A stretch of DNA of 64,000 bases from Streptomyces coelicoflavus (GTDB lineage: Bacteria > Actinomycetota > Actinomycetes > Streptomycetales > Streptomycetaceae): NCBI RefSeq assembly GCF_003112555.1, contig NZ_BEWB01000002.1, positions 744,001 to 808,000 on the forward strand, written 5' to 3'. The first letter of the stretch is position 1. The number at the start of each line of letters is the position of its first letter. A program made the position numbers and the translations under genes. This document shows positions 16,855 to 24,946 of the stretch, one piece after another. The notes beneath the pieces are model-generated. The model made no database searches. It saw only the letters and a list, made by a program, of their open reading frames with translations, and was not told the origin of the DNA.

Positions 16855-18110
16855 GGCTGCTGCTTCTTGTTGCGGTTGCTCAGCAGGAAACCGACGCCGA
16901 TGCCGAAGACGAGGCAGACGCCGACGAACCACCAGACACCGAAGGGGGAGTCGTCGTCCTTCTTCTCCGCCTCGTCCGCGTCGCTCGCGGTGGCCGTGTC
17001 CTTGGCGGTCGTGCCCTGCGGAGCGGGTCCCGTCGCGTTCAGCTTCTCCACCAGGTCCGTGCCGCCGAAGGCGCGCGGGTCGGTGCCCGTGGCGTGGGCG
17101 GCGAAGATCAGCTGGGCGTAGGCGGCGGGGCCGCTCTCCGCGGCCCACTTGGCGGCGTTCTTCTCCAGCCAGGCCAGCGGCTCGGCCGCCCGGTCGGCGC
17201 CGCCCTGCGCGGCGAGGGCGACGACGGCGTCGGCGGTGTTGCCGTAGTCGGGCTGGTCGGCGGAGCCGCCGAGGGCGGAGACGAGGTGGCCGTCCTTGGC
17301 GAGGGCATCGGCGAGGTGGGCGGCACCGTTGGCGGCGGCCTGCTCGCGGGTCGGCTCGCCCGCGTCGGAGCAGGTGGCCGCCTTGGCCTTCGCGCCGGAT
17401 CCGGCCTCGGTGACCAGGCCCTTGCCGAGCGAGCCGAGGACACCGGCGGCGGTGGCGTCCGCGTTGGGGAGCAGCTTGCCGTCCTTGTCGGGCTGGAAGG
17501 CGAAGGCGCCCGCGCCCTTGTCCTTCGCGCAGGGCAGGGCGAACGTCAGCAGGGCGTCGTAGGGGGACTTGCCGCCCTTGCGGACGTCCTCGGGGTTCGT
17601 CTCCGTGGCGGTCAGGGCGCCGATGACGACGGAGGTGGAGTTGGCGTCGCTGGGGGTGCCGGGGCTGTAGCCCCAGCCGCCGTCCTCGTTCTGCACGGAC
17701 TTCAGCCAGCCGAGGGCGTCCTCGACGACGTCGCCGTGCCCGCCGACGGCCCACAGGGCCTGGACGGCGGCGGCCGTGCTGTTGGTGTCGACCATGGTCT
17801 TGGCGTCGCAGGCCTTGGCGGGGTCGGCGCGGAAGGGTCCGAAGGAGCCGTTCGCGCACTGCTGCTCCGTGAGCCACTTCACGGCCTTGGAGGACGGGAC
17901 GACGCCCGCGGTGTCCTGCGCGAGCAGCGCGAGGGACTGGCGCCAGACACCGTCGTACTGCGGGTCCGTGGTCCCGTACAGCCCGGACGGTCCGCTCTTG
18001 GACGAGGAGGAGGACGGCGACGGATCGGCGGCGACCGCGGGCGCGGTGGCGGCGCCGATCACGGCTATGGCGGCCAGAGCCGCGGCGCTGCTGCGACGGC
18101 GGACGTTCAT
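16851..18110 (-). CDS. surface helical-barrel protein (prenyltransferase/squalene-oxidase repeats; transcobalamin alpha-domain-like)
   Basis: A 419-residue protein with signal peptide (cleavage after AVAA near residue 28), an alpha/alpha-barrel region over about 45-350 and a C-terminal membrane helix (FGVWWFVGVCLVFGIGVGFL) followed by a basic tail. Repeats of the squalene-cyclase/transcobalamin kind are visible: WLTEQQCANGSFGPF and WLKSVQNEDGGWGYSPGTP. The ATG at 18110 has AGGGAAAGG upstream and a cobalamin riboswitch in its leader. I infer that it binds cobalamin at the cell surface together with the next gene product and hands it to the ECF transporter. An enzymatic terpene role is unlikely in this context. 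Confidence 0.8.
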   Translation of the reverse strand: MNVRRRSSAAALAAIAVIGAATAPAVAADPSPSSSSSKSGPSGLYGTTDPQYDGVWRQSLALLAQDTAGVVPSSKAVKWLTEQQCANGSFGPFRADPAKACDAKTMVDTNSTAAAVQALWAVGGHGDVVEDALGWLKSVQNEDGGWGYSPGTPSDANSTSVVIGALTATETNPEDVRKGGKSPYDALLTFALPCAKDKGAGAFAFQPDKDGKLLPNADATAAGVLGSLGKGLVTEAGSGAKAKAATCSDAGEPTREQAAANGAAHLADALAKDGHLVSALGGSADQPDYGNTADAVVALAAQGGADRAAEPLAWLEKNAAKWAAESGPAAYAQLIFAAHATGTDPRAFGGTDLVEKLNATGPAPQGTTAKDTATASDADEAEKKDDDSPFGVWWFVGVCLVFGIGVGFLLSNRNKKQQP

Positions 18111-18187
18111 GATCGGCGGGTGCCTTTCCCTGTGCGGGGCCTGGCAGCACGGGGCACCCCCGGCGGCTCGGCCCGTATGCCTCGACG

Positions 18188-18216
18188 GTGCCCGTGCGCC
18201 GGCGGGCGCCGGGCAC
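18188..18216 (-). terminator. hairpin in the riboswitch expression platform
   Basis: On the minus strand GTGCCCG and CGGGCAC pair around an inner GCGCC/GGCGC stem. It lies after the riboswitch core and 78 bases before the start codon. It may act as a conditional terminator; there is no U-tract. Confidence 0.5.
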
Positions 18217-18350
18217 GTGAGCCGGTCACATCCGCGCGGGGCAGTCCGGCTCACCGTCCACCGGCCCCGGGCGGGCTCGGCGGGCGGCTCACGGTTGCGG
18301 GTCAGCGCCGGAATTGCACCGGCTTCCCCCCGTACGGGTGATGACGACGC
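18217..18350 (-). promoter_or_regulatory. cobalamin riboswitch
   Basis: On the minus strand the leader carries the conserved cobalamin aptamer blocks: GGGGAAGCCGGTGCAATTCC, then GGCGCTGACCCGCAACCGTG, then GGTGAGCCGGACTGCC. These match the B12-box consensus. GTGAGCCGG at 18246-18254 is exactly complementary to CCGGCTCAC at 18217-18225, which gives a plausible switching helix. It should lower expression of the downstream receptor-transporter operon when adenosylcobalamin is plentiful. Confidence 0.92.
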
Positions 18351-18444
18351 CGCCACTTTACCCGCCCACCGGGCCGGGGCCGAGGGGCGGCCGGGAGGGA
18401 GGGAGCGGCCGGGAGGCGGTGGCGGCCGGGCCGGGCGGCCGCGC

Positions 18445-19107
18445 TCAGGGGCGCGCCGCCCGCTCTCCCGGGCCGGCGTCCGTCAGGTCGATCAGGCGGC
18501 AGACCGTTTCGATGTCCACCCGTACCTGGGCGAGGGAGGTGCGGCCGGCGAGCCAGGTGATCAGGGTGGAGAGCCAGGTGTGCTCGACGACCCGGACCGC
18601 GGAGAGCTGCTCCGGGGTCGGGTTGTCCAGGCCGCCCATCGCGTCCAGGATGATCGCCGTCGTCTGCCGGGAGACCTGGTCGACCTCCGGGGAGACGCTG
18701 CGGTCGGCGAAGGTCAGGGCGCGGGCCATCGCCTCGGCCAGCCTGGGTTCGCGCTGAAGTGCGCCGAAGGCCCGCATCAGGGTCTGCGCCACCCGGTCGG
18801 CCGCCGTCTCGCCGGTGGGCGGGCTCTTGCGCAGGGTGCCGTGCAGCCGCTCCAGTTGGTCGTGCATCGTCGCGACGAGCAGGTGGACCTTGGAGGGGAA
18901 GTAGCGGTACAGGGTGCCGAGGGCCACCTGCGAGGACTCCGCGACCTCGCGCATCTGCACCGCCTCGAAGCCGCCCCGGCAGGCCAGCTGGGCGGTCGCG
19001 TGCAGGATGCGGCCGCGGCGCTCCCGCTGCCGCTCGGTGAGGGGCGGGGTGGTGGCACGATGCGCCGGGCCCGGCGCCTGTGTCGCCCGCTCGTCCGCCT
19101 CGGTCAC
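18445..19107 (-). CDS. TetR-family regulator, KstR-like
   Basis: A 220-residue repressor. The helix-turn-helix is at about residues 40-70, with QMREVAESSQVALGTLYRYF, followed by PSKVHLLVATM, which closely resembles KstR of mycobacteria. GTG at 19107 is preferred because GGAGGGGGAG precedes it; a GTG at 19176 would add 23 residues with poor initiation signals. A sequence fitting the KstR operator TnnAACnnGTTnnA lies in the divergent promoter region (19223-19236). KstR binds CoA-activated sterol or fatty-acid ligands in its known hosts; the ligand here is unknown. Confidence 0.85.
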   Translation of the reverse strand: MTEADERATQAPGPAHRATTPPLTERQRERRGRILHATAQLACRGGFEAVQMREVAESSQVALGTLYRYFPSKVHLLVATMHDQLERLHGTLRKSPPTGETAADRVAQTLMRAFGALQREPRLAEAMARALTFADRSVSPEVDQVSRQTTAIILDAMGGLDNPTPEQLSAVRVVEHTWLSTLITWLAGRTSLAQVRVDIETVCRLIDLTDAGPGERAARP

Positions 19108-19220
19108 CCGCTCCCCCTCCCGCCGTGCTCCCGTCGTGCTCCCGCCGTGGCGTGAATCACCTGATCCACTCGTCACAGCCCGGCTACCTGCCGGTAGATT
19201 CGAAGCCGCTGACGATCAAG

Positions 19221-19258
19221 TCTGAAACTTGTTCTAGATTAACCTCCCGACGTAGTGT
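19221..19258 (+). promoter_or_regulatory. KstR-type operator over a divergent promoter
   Basis: TGAAACTTGTTCTA (19223-19236) fits the KstR consensus TnnAACnnGTTnnA on both strands. It overlaps a possible -35 (TTGTTC, 19229-19234), which is followed after 18 bases by a TAGTGT -10 (19253-19258) reading towards the glycosyltransferase gene. This suggests that the TetR protein represses both itself and the operon to the right. Confidence 0.7.
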
Positions 19259-19290
19259 CGCGGGACAGCGCAGCGAGAAGGGGGCCCAGA

Positions 19291-20682
19291 GTGACCGCCG
19301 AGGCCAGTCAGACGGGTCCCCGTCCGGAACCCGCAGCCGACGGCTTGCCACCGCTGCGCATCGCACTCCTCACCTACAAGGGGAACCCGTTCTGCGGCGG
19401 CCAGGGCGTCTACGTCCGCCACCTCTCCCGCGAACTGGCCCGCCTCGGCCACCGCGTCGAGGTCATCGGCGCCCAGCCCTACCCCGTCCTGGACGAGGGG
19501 CCCCTCGTCGGCGACCGGCTCTCCCTCACCGAGCTGCCCAGCCTCGACCTCTACCGCCAGCCCGACCCCTTCCGCACCCCGAAGCGGGGCGAGTACCGGG
19601 ACTGGATCGACGCGCTCGAGGTCGGCACCATGTGGACCGGCGGCTTCCCGGAGCCGCTCACGTTCTCGCTGCGCGCCCGGCGCCATCTGCGCGCCCGCCG
19701 CGGCGACTTCGACGTCGTGCACGACAACCAGACCCTCGGGTACGGGCTGTTGGGGGACGTGGGCGCGCCGCTCGTCACCACCATCCACCACCCCATCACC
19801 GTCGACCGGCAACTGGAGCTGGATGCCGCCGACAGCCGCAAGCGCCGCTACTCCGTGCGCCGTTGGTACGCCTTCACCCGGATGCAGAAGCGCGTCGCAC
19901 GCCGCCTGCCCTCCGTGCTCACCGTCTCCGGCACCTCCCGCCAGGAGATCGTCGACCACCTCGGCGTCCGGGACGACCGCATCCACGTCGTCCACATCGG
20001 CGCCGACACCGACCTGTTCTCGCCCGACCCGTCGGTGCCGCGGGTGCCGGGCCGGATCGTGACCACGTCCAGCGCCGACGTGCCGCTCAAGGGCCTGGTC
20101 TTCCTCGTCGAGGCGCTGGCCAAGGCGCGCACCGAGCACCCCCGGGCCCACCTCGTCGTCGTCGGCAAGCGGCCCGCCGAGGGACCCGTCGCGCAGGCGA
20201 TCGAGCGGTACGGCCTCGACGGCGCCGTCGAGTTCGTCAAGGGCATCTCCGACGCCGAACTGGTCGACCTCGTGCGGTCGGCGGAGGTCGCGTGCGTGCC
20301 GTCGCTGTACGAGGGGTTCTCGCTGCCCGCCGCCGAGGCCATGGCCACCGGCACCGCCCTGCTCGCCACCACCGGCGGCGCCGTCCCCGAGGTCGCCGGA
20401 CCCGACGGGGAGACCTGCCTCGCGGTGCCGCCGGGCGACGCGGACGCGCTGGCCGCCGGGCTGAACCGGCTGCTCGGCGAGCGCGAACTGCGGGCCAGAC
20501 TCGGCGCGGCCGGACGCGAACGGGTCCTGAAGCACTTCACCTGGGCCCGCGCCGCCGAGGGCACGGTCGCCCGCTACCGGGAGGCCATCGGCCCCGCCCC
20601 CACCGCCACCCCGAGGATCGTGCCCGCGACCCCGACCACCAGTGACACCGGCGTCTACCCCGAAAGCAGGGCCACGTGCTGA
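19291..20682 (+). CDS. family-4 glycosyltransferase
   Basis: A 463-residue retaining glycosyltransferase of the GT-B fold. The N-terminal domain has YKGNPFCGGQGVYVRHLSREL; the C-terminal nucleotide-sugar domain has PSLYEGFSLPAAEAMATGT with the E-x7-E pair and TGGAVPEVAG. GTG at 19291 is chosen because AGAAGGGGG precedes it. It is the first gene of a three-gene operon with a SAM methyltransferase and a helical-barrel protein, so the product is likely a modified lipid- or glucan-linked sugar. It is likely under the KstR-like regulator. Confidence 0.9.
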   Translation: MTAEASQTGPRPEPAADGLPPLRIALLTYKGNPFCGGQGVYVRHLSRELARLGHRVEVIGAQPYPVLDEGPLVGDRLSLTELPSLDLYRQPDPFRTPKRGEYRDWIDALEVGTMWTGGFPEPLTFSLRARRHLRARRGDFDVVHDNQTLGYGLLGDVGAPLVTTIHHPITVDRQLELDAADSRKRRYSVRRWYAFTRMQKRVARRLPSVLTVSGTSRQEIVDHLGVRDDRIHVVHIGADTDLFSPDPSVPRVPGRIVTTSSADVPLKGLVFLVEALAKARTEHPRAHLVVVGKRPAEGPVAQAIERYGLDGAVEFVKGISDAELVDLVRSAEVACVPSLYEGFSLPAAEAMATGTALLATTGGAVPEVAGPDGETCLAVPPGDADALAAGLNRLLGERELRARLGAAGRERVLKHFTWARAAEGTVARYREAIGPAPTATPRIVPATPTTSDTGVYPESRATC

Positions 20683-21410
20683 CCGTCGACTTCTCCCGGT
20701 TCCCGCTCGCCCCGGGCGACCGCGTCCTGGACCTCGGCTGCGGCGCCGGGCGGCACGCGTTCGAGTGCTACCGGCGCGGGGCCCAGGTCGTCGCGCTGGA
20801 CCAGAACGCCGAGGAGATCCGCGAGGTCGCCAAGTGGTTCGCGGCGATGAAGGAGGCCGGCGAGGCCCCGGCCGGCGCCACCGCCACCGCCATGGAGGGC
20901 GACGCGCTGGCCCTGCCCTTCCCCGACGCCTCCTTCGACGTCGTCATCATCTCCGAGGTGATGGAACACATCCACGACGACAAGGGCGTCCTCGCCGAGA
21001 TGGTCCGCGTCCTCAGGCCCGGCGGCCGCATCGCGATCACCGTGCCGCGCTACGGCCCCGAGAAGGTCTGCTGGACCCTCTCCGACGCCTACCACGAGGT
21101 CGAGGGCGGCCACATCCGCATCTACCGCGCCGACCAGCTCCTCGAGCGCATCCGCGAGGCCGGCCTCAAGCCGTACGGCACCCACCACGCGCACGCGCTG
21201 CACTCGCCGTACTGGTGGCTGAAGTGCGCGTTCGGCGTCGACAACGACAAGGCGCTGCCGGTGCGCGCGTACCACAAGCTGCTGGTGTGGGACATCATGA
21301 AGAAGCCACTGGCGACCCGGGTCGCCGAGCAGGCGCTGAACCCGCTGATCGGCAAGAGCTTCGTGGCCTACGCCACCAAGCCGCACCTGCCGCCGGTGGA
21401 CGCCGCGTGA
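20676..21410 (+). CDS. class I SAM-dependent methyltransferase
   Basis: A 244-residue enzyme with the SAM-binding motif I VLDLGCGAGRHAFECYRRGA, an acidic motif II (VVALDQNAEE) and a post-motif block LRPGGRIAITVPRYGPEKVC. The GTG start overlaps the glycosyltransferase stop by 7 bases. It probably methylates the product of the preceding glycosyltransferase or its lipid carrier. No membrane segments are seen. Confidence 0.9.
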   Translation: MLTVDFSRFPLAPGDRVLDLGCGAGRHAFECYRRGAQVVALDQNAEEIREVAKWFAAMKEAGEAPAGATATAMEGDALALPFPDASFDVVIISEVMEHIHDDKGVLAEMVRVLRPGGRIAITVPRYGPEKVCWTLSDAYHEVEGGHIRIYRADQLLERIREAGLKPYGTHHAHALHSPYWWLKCAFGVDNDKALPVRAYHKLLVWDIMKKPLATRVAEQALNPLIGKSFVAYATKPHLPPVDAA

Positions 21411-22495
21411 CGACCCCGCGCTCGCCCCGCACCCCCCGTACCGAACACCTCGTCCTGCCCGGCGTCCTCACCGACGCCGAGGCCGCCGCGACCGTCCGCG
21501 GCATCCTCGCCGTACAGCGCGCGGACGGAGCCATCCCCTGGTTCCGCGGGCACCACCTCGACCCGTGGGACCACGTCGAGGCCGCGATGGCCCTGGACAC
21601 GGCCGACGAGCACGAGGCCGCCGAGCGGGCCTACACGTGGCTGGCCCGGCACCAGAACCCGGACGGCTCCTGGTACGCGGCCTACGCCGACGGGGACTTC
21701 GCCGACGTCACCGACCGCGGCCGCGAGACCAACTTCGTCGCCTACGTCGCCGTCGGCGTCTGGCACCACTACCTCGCCACCGGCGACGACACCTTCCTGG
21801 ACCGGATGTGGCCCGTCGTCCACGCGGCCGTCGAGTTCGTGCTGCGCCTCCAGCAGCCCGGCGGACAGATCGGCTGGCGCCAGGGCGACGACGGCACCGA
21901 CACCACCGACGCCCTGCTGACCGGCAGTTCCTCGATCCACCACGCCCTGCGCTGCGCGCTCGCCATCGCCGAGCAGCGCGAAGAGCCGCAGCCCGACTGG
22001 GAGCTGGCGGCCGGTGCGCTGCGGCACGCCATCCGCCGCCACCCGGAACGGTTCCTGGACAAGGGCCGCTACTCGATGGACTGGTACTACCCCGTCCTCG
22101 GCGGCGCGCTGACCGGCACGGAGGCCAGGAGCCGCCTCACGGAGAGCTGGGACCGGTTCGTGGTCCCCGGCCTCGGGGTGCGCTGCGTCGTCCCCAACCC
22201 GTGGGTGACCGGCGGCGAGTCGGCCGAACTCGCGCTCGCCCTGTGGGCGGTGGGCGAGTCCGACCACGCACTGGAGATCCTCCAGTCCATCCAGCACCTG
22301 CGGGACGCGGACAGCGGCCTGTACTGGACGGGCTACGTCTTCGACGACGACGCGATCTGGCCCCGCGAACTGACCACCTGGACGGCCGGCTCCCTGCTCC
22401 TCGCCGTCGCCGCGCTCGGCGGCCACGAGGCCACCTGCCAGGTCTTCGCGGGCGACCGGCTGCCCAGGGGACTGGACCCGGACTGCTGCGTCTGA
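21407..22495 (+). CDS. alpha/alpha-barrel protein, prenyltransferase- or glycosidase-like
   Basis: A 362-residue soluble protein built of repeated helical hairpins, with WLARHQNPDGSWYAAYADGD and GLYWTGYVFDDDAIWPRELT. Such six-hairpin barrels are found in both terpene cyclases and glycoside hydrolases; the many Asp/Trp pairs and the glycosyltransferase-methyltransferase neighbours favour a role on a glycan. GTG start overlaps the methyltransferase stop (GTGA). The role is otherwise unknown. Confidence 0.75.
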   Translation: MTTPRSPRTPRTEHLVLPGVLTDAEAAATVRGILAVQRADGAIPWFRGHHLDPWDHVEAAMALDTADEHEAAERAYTWLARHQNPDGSWYAAYADGDFADVTDRGRETNFVAYVAVGVWHHYLATGDDTFLDRMWPVVHAAVEFVLRLQQPGGQIGWRQGDDGTDTTDALLTGSSSIHHALRCALAIAEQREEPQPDWELAAGALRHAIRRHPERFLDKGRYSMDWYYPVLGGALTGTEARSRLTESWDRFVVPGLGVRCVVPNPWVTGGESAELALALWAVGESDHALEILQSIQHLRDADSGLYWTGYVFDDDAIWPRELTTWTAGSLLLAVAALGGHEATCQVFAGDRLPRGLDPDCCV

Positions 22496-22518
22496 GCGGC
22501 GGACCGGCGGACCGGCGG

Positions 22519-22806
22519 TCAGTGACGGCCGAGGCGGTTGGCGACGGCGTGGCCGACGAAGAGGTAGACGACCGCGGCCAGACCGTAGCCGGCGACGACC
22601 CGGGCCCACGCCTCGTCGAACGTGAAGAGGTCGTGCGACCAGCCCGCCAGCCAACTGGCCGCGTCATGGACGAACCGCACCAGGTCGTTGGCCCGGTTGG
22701 CGTCCAACAGGTACATCAGGATCCACAGGCCGAGGATGAAGGCCATGATGTCCGCGACGATCGCGACGGCCCTGCCCGCGGAGTTCGAACCGCTGTATCT
22801 GGACAT
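22519..22806 (-). CDS. small two-helix membrane protein
   Basis: A 95-residue protein of unknown family. Hydrophobic helices are at about residues 13-32 (VAIVADIMAFILGLWILMYL) and 66-86 (VVAGYGLAAVVYLFVGHAVA), with an amphipathic, Trp-containing stretch between them. ATG at 22806. It converges on the glycan operon and is followed at a distance by another membrane-protein gene on the same strand. Confidence 0.7.
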   Translation of the reverse strand: MSRYSGSNSAGRAVAIVADIMAFILGLWILMYLLDANRANDLVRFVHDAASWLAGWSHDLFTFDEAWARVVAGYGLAAVVYLFVGHAVANRLGRH

Positions 22807-22850
22807 GCCTTCCGTATGGCCGCCCGAGCCCGAAGGAAACCTGTACACCG

Positions 22851-22890
22851 ACGGCCCCCCACCCGGAACCGAGTCCGGACGGGGGGCCGT
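22851..22890 (-). terminator. strong GC hairpin terminator
   Basis: Arms ACGGCCCCCC and GGGGGGCCGT flank a 20-base loop that can itself pair (CCGGA/TCCGG). It lies 26 bases after the stop of the minus-strand gene ending at 22916 and 45 bases before the next start. Confidence 0.8.
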
Positions 22891-22915
22891 TGAGGCTTCT
22901 GCGGCGTCGGAGTGA

Positions 22916-23782
22916 TCAGCCGCGCTGGATGCCCGAGGTGTCCTGGAGGACGCCGCGGCGGCCGTCCTGGGTCTGGGCGACCAGGTTGGCGCCGCGCTGC
23001 TCGACGGCCAGGTACCAGGTGCCCGGCGCCAGTTCGGCGATCGGCGTCGGCGAGCCGTCCTCCGCGAACAGCGGACGCGGCACCGGCACGGCGAACCAGA
23101 ACGGGGAGAAGTCCCCGGCCGGCTGCGCCTGCGCCTGCTGCGGCGCCTGCGGCTGAGCGGCCTGCGGCTGCCCCGGCTGCGGCTGGCCACCGAAAGACGG
23201 ACCGGGCTGACCCGGCTGACCCGGGTGACCGGGCTGGCCGCCGTACGGCTGCTGCTGGGCGCCCGGGTAGCCGTAACCACCCTGGGGCTGGCCGCCGTAG
23301 GGCTGCGGCGCGGCCGGACGGGCGGCCGGGATCAGGGAGCCCTTGAGGGCGGGGACCAGCGGGGTGGCCACGGCCGCGGCGGCCATGACCAGCGTGGCGA
23401 CGAGGGCGAGGATCAGGCCCATGCCGAGGTCGGGACCGTCGGAGCCACCGCCGACGTTGTCGACGCCGCTCGCGGGGTCGAAGACGTTGCCGAGCGCGCT
23501 CCAGGCAGCGAAGATCGTGAACGCGATGCCCAGCTGGCCCAGGTCGAGACCCGCGACCTTCTTGGGCTGCGGCAGCCCTCGGGCCACCACGATCAGCGCG
23601 GCGCCGATGATGCCCGCCAGGACGACGCCGAGCACGACGGGCCCGCTGCCCCACAGGTTCGGCAGTTCGAGACTGTCGGGGGCGTCCTTGACGGAGTAGA
23701 GGCCGAGGAACGACGCGATCAACAGCAACACCGCTGCTCCGATCACCACGCCGTCGCCTCGAGTGAGGGAGCGGATATTCAC
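22916..23782 (-). CDS. four-helix membrane protein with Pro/Gln/Gly-rich linker
   Basis: A 288-residue protein. Four hydrophobic segments lie in residues 12-145. A low-complexity Gly/Pro/Gln/Tyr-rich linker follows (about 150-225, repeats of the PYGGQP and PGQPG kind). The C-terminal 60 residues form a compact domain (FSPFWFAVPVPRPLFAED, LAPGTWYLAVEQRG) that may be extracytoplasmic. Starts at GTG. The function is unknown; such linkers are common in actinobacterial wall-spanning proteins. Confidence 0.75.
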   Translation of the reverse strand: MNIRSLTRGDGVVIGAAVLLLIASFLGLYSVKDAPDSLELPNLWGSGPVVLGVVLAGIIGAALIVVARGLPQPKKVAGLDLGQLGIAFTIFAAWSALGNVFDPASGVDNVGGGSDGPDLGMGLILALVATLVMAAAAVATPLVPALKGSLIPAARPAAPQPYGGQPQGGYGYPGAQQQPYGGQPGHPGQPGQPGPSFGGQPQPGQPQAAQPQAPQQAQAQPAGDFSPFWFAVPVPRPLFAEDGSPTPIAELAPGTWYLAVEQRGANLVAQTQDGRRGVLQDTSGIQRG

Positions 23783-23940
23783 TTCAGGTCCTTCGTAGGT
23801 CGTCTCGTCGTCGGTAGAGGCGTCGCTGTCACGATGGCGCCGAAAGGTTCCGGTGTGAAGCGCGGGGGTGGCCCCTCATCGTACGGACGACACTATCGTC
23901 CGGACCTCGGGGCTGTCCGCAGGGATCGGGACGACCGGCG

Positions 23941-24936
23941 CTACCCGCGCAGGAAACTCACAATCCCCTCAGACATCCCCTCCGCCGCCTTCTGCCGCCA
24001 ACTGCCGCTGGTCAGCAGCGCCGCGTCCTTGCCGTCCCGCATGTTGCCGCACTCGATGAACACCTTGGGAACCGTTGACAGATTGAGACCGCCCAGGTCC
24101 GTACGCGTGACCAGGCCGGTGCCCTCGCCGAGGTAGTTGGACGGCGCGCTGCCCGTGACGCGCACGAAGTTGCCCGCGACGCGCTGGCCCAGTTCGGCGG
24201 AGGGCGCCACGATGGCGCGGGTGTCGGCGGCGCCCTTGTGCACCGCGCCCGGCATGATCACGTGGAAGCCGCGGTTGCCGGCCCCCGACCCGTCGGCGTG
24301 GATCGAGATCGCCGCGTCCGCGTGCGCCTCGTTGCCGATTCGGGCCCGCTCGTCCACGCACGGACCGAACGCACGGTCGCCGTCCTGAGTCAGCTTCACG
24401 GTCGCGCCCTGCGCCTCCAGCAGGGTGCGCAGCCGGTGGGCCACGTCGAGGGTGAACTTCGCCTCGGGCCAGCCCGCGTTGGTGGCCGTGCCGGTCGTGT
24501 CGCACTCCTTCCAGTGCGTGCCGACGTTCACCTTGCGGTTGATCTCGGACGCGTGCTGGAAGTTGGCGGGGTTGTGGCCCGGGTCGATGACGACGACCTT
24601 GCCCTTGAGGGGGCCCGAGGCGGCGGGCCGGGAGGCGGACGGCTGCTTCGACGTGGGCGCGGGCGACGAACCCGCGGGCTTCTTGCCGTCGTCGTCGCCG
24701 GGCGACGCGGGAGCACTGGAGGAGGGAGGCAGCGACGACGGCGCCGCCGACGTCCGTACGGCGCCCGCGCGGTCGGCGCCGCCTCCGTCGCCGTCGTCCG
24801 GGCCGCCGACCGCCGCGTACACCCCCCACCCGAGCAGCGCCCCGGGCACGAGCGCGGCGACCGCCACGGTCAGGGGGCGGCGCAGCGGGGAGCGGCGGCG
24901 CTGGGGCGGTTCGAAGTCCGGGCCTGTGTACGACAC
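23941..24936 (-). CDS. membrane-anchored N-acetylmuramoyl-L-alanine amidase (Amidase_3)
   Basis: A 331-residue enzyme that cuts the lactyl-amide bond of peptidoglycan. It has an N-terminal membrane anchor (about 22-45), a Ser/Pro-rich linker (60-108) and the Amidase_3 catalytic domain (about 112-330). Zinc-binding and catalytic residues are visible: His in VVVIDPGHNPAN, Glu in PEAKFTLDVA, His in AISIHADGSG and Glu in PKVFIECGNM. Two Cys (KECDTT and GPCVDE) may form a disulphide. The gene is followed by no partner; the methyltransferase gene upstream ends 10 bases before its start, so they may share a transcript. Confidence 0.92.
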   Translation of the reverse strand: MSYTGPDFEPPQRRRSPLRRPLTVAVAALVPGALLGWGVYAAVGGPDDGDGGGADRAGAVRTSAAPSSLPPSSSAPASPGDDDGKKPAGSSPAPTSKQPSASRPAASGPLKGKVVVIDPGHNPANFQHASEINRKVNVGTHWKECDTTGTATNAGWPEAKFTLDVAHRLRTLLEAQGATVKLTQDGDRAFGPCVDERARIGNEAHADAAISIHADGSGAGNRGFHVIMPGAVHKGAADTRAIVAPSAELGQRVAGNFVRVTGSAPSNYLGEGTGLVTRTDLGGLNLSTVPKVFIECGNMRDGKDAALLTSGSWRQKAAEGMSEGIVSFLRG

Positions 24937-24946
24937 GTCAGCGACT

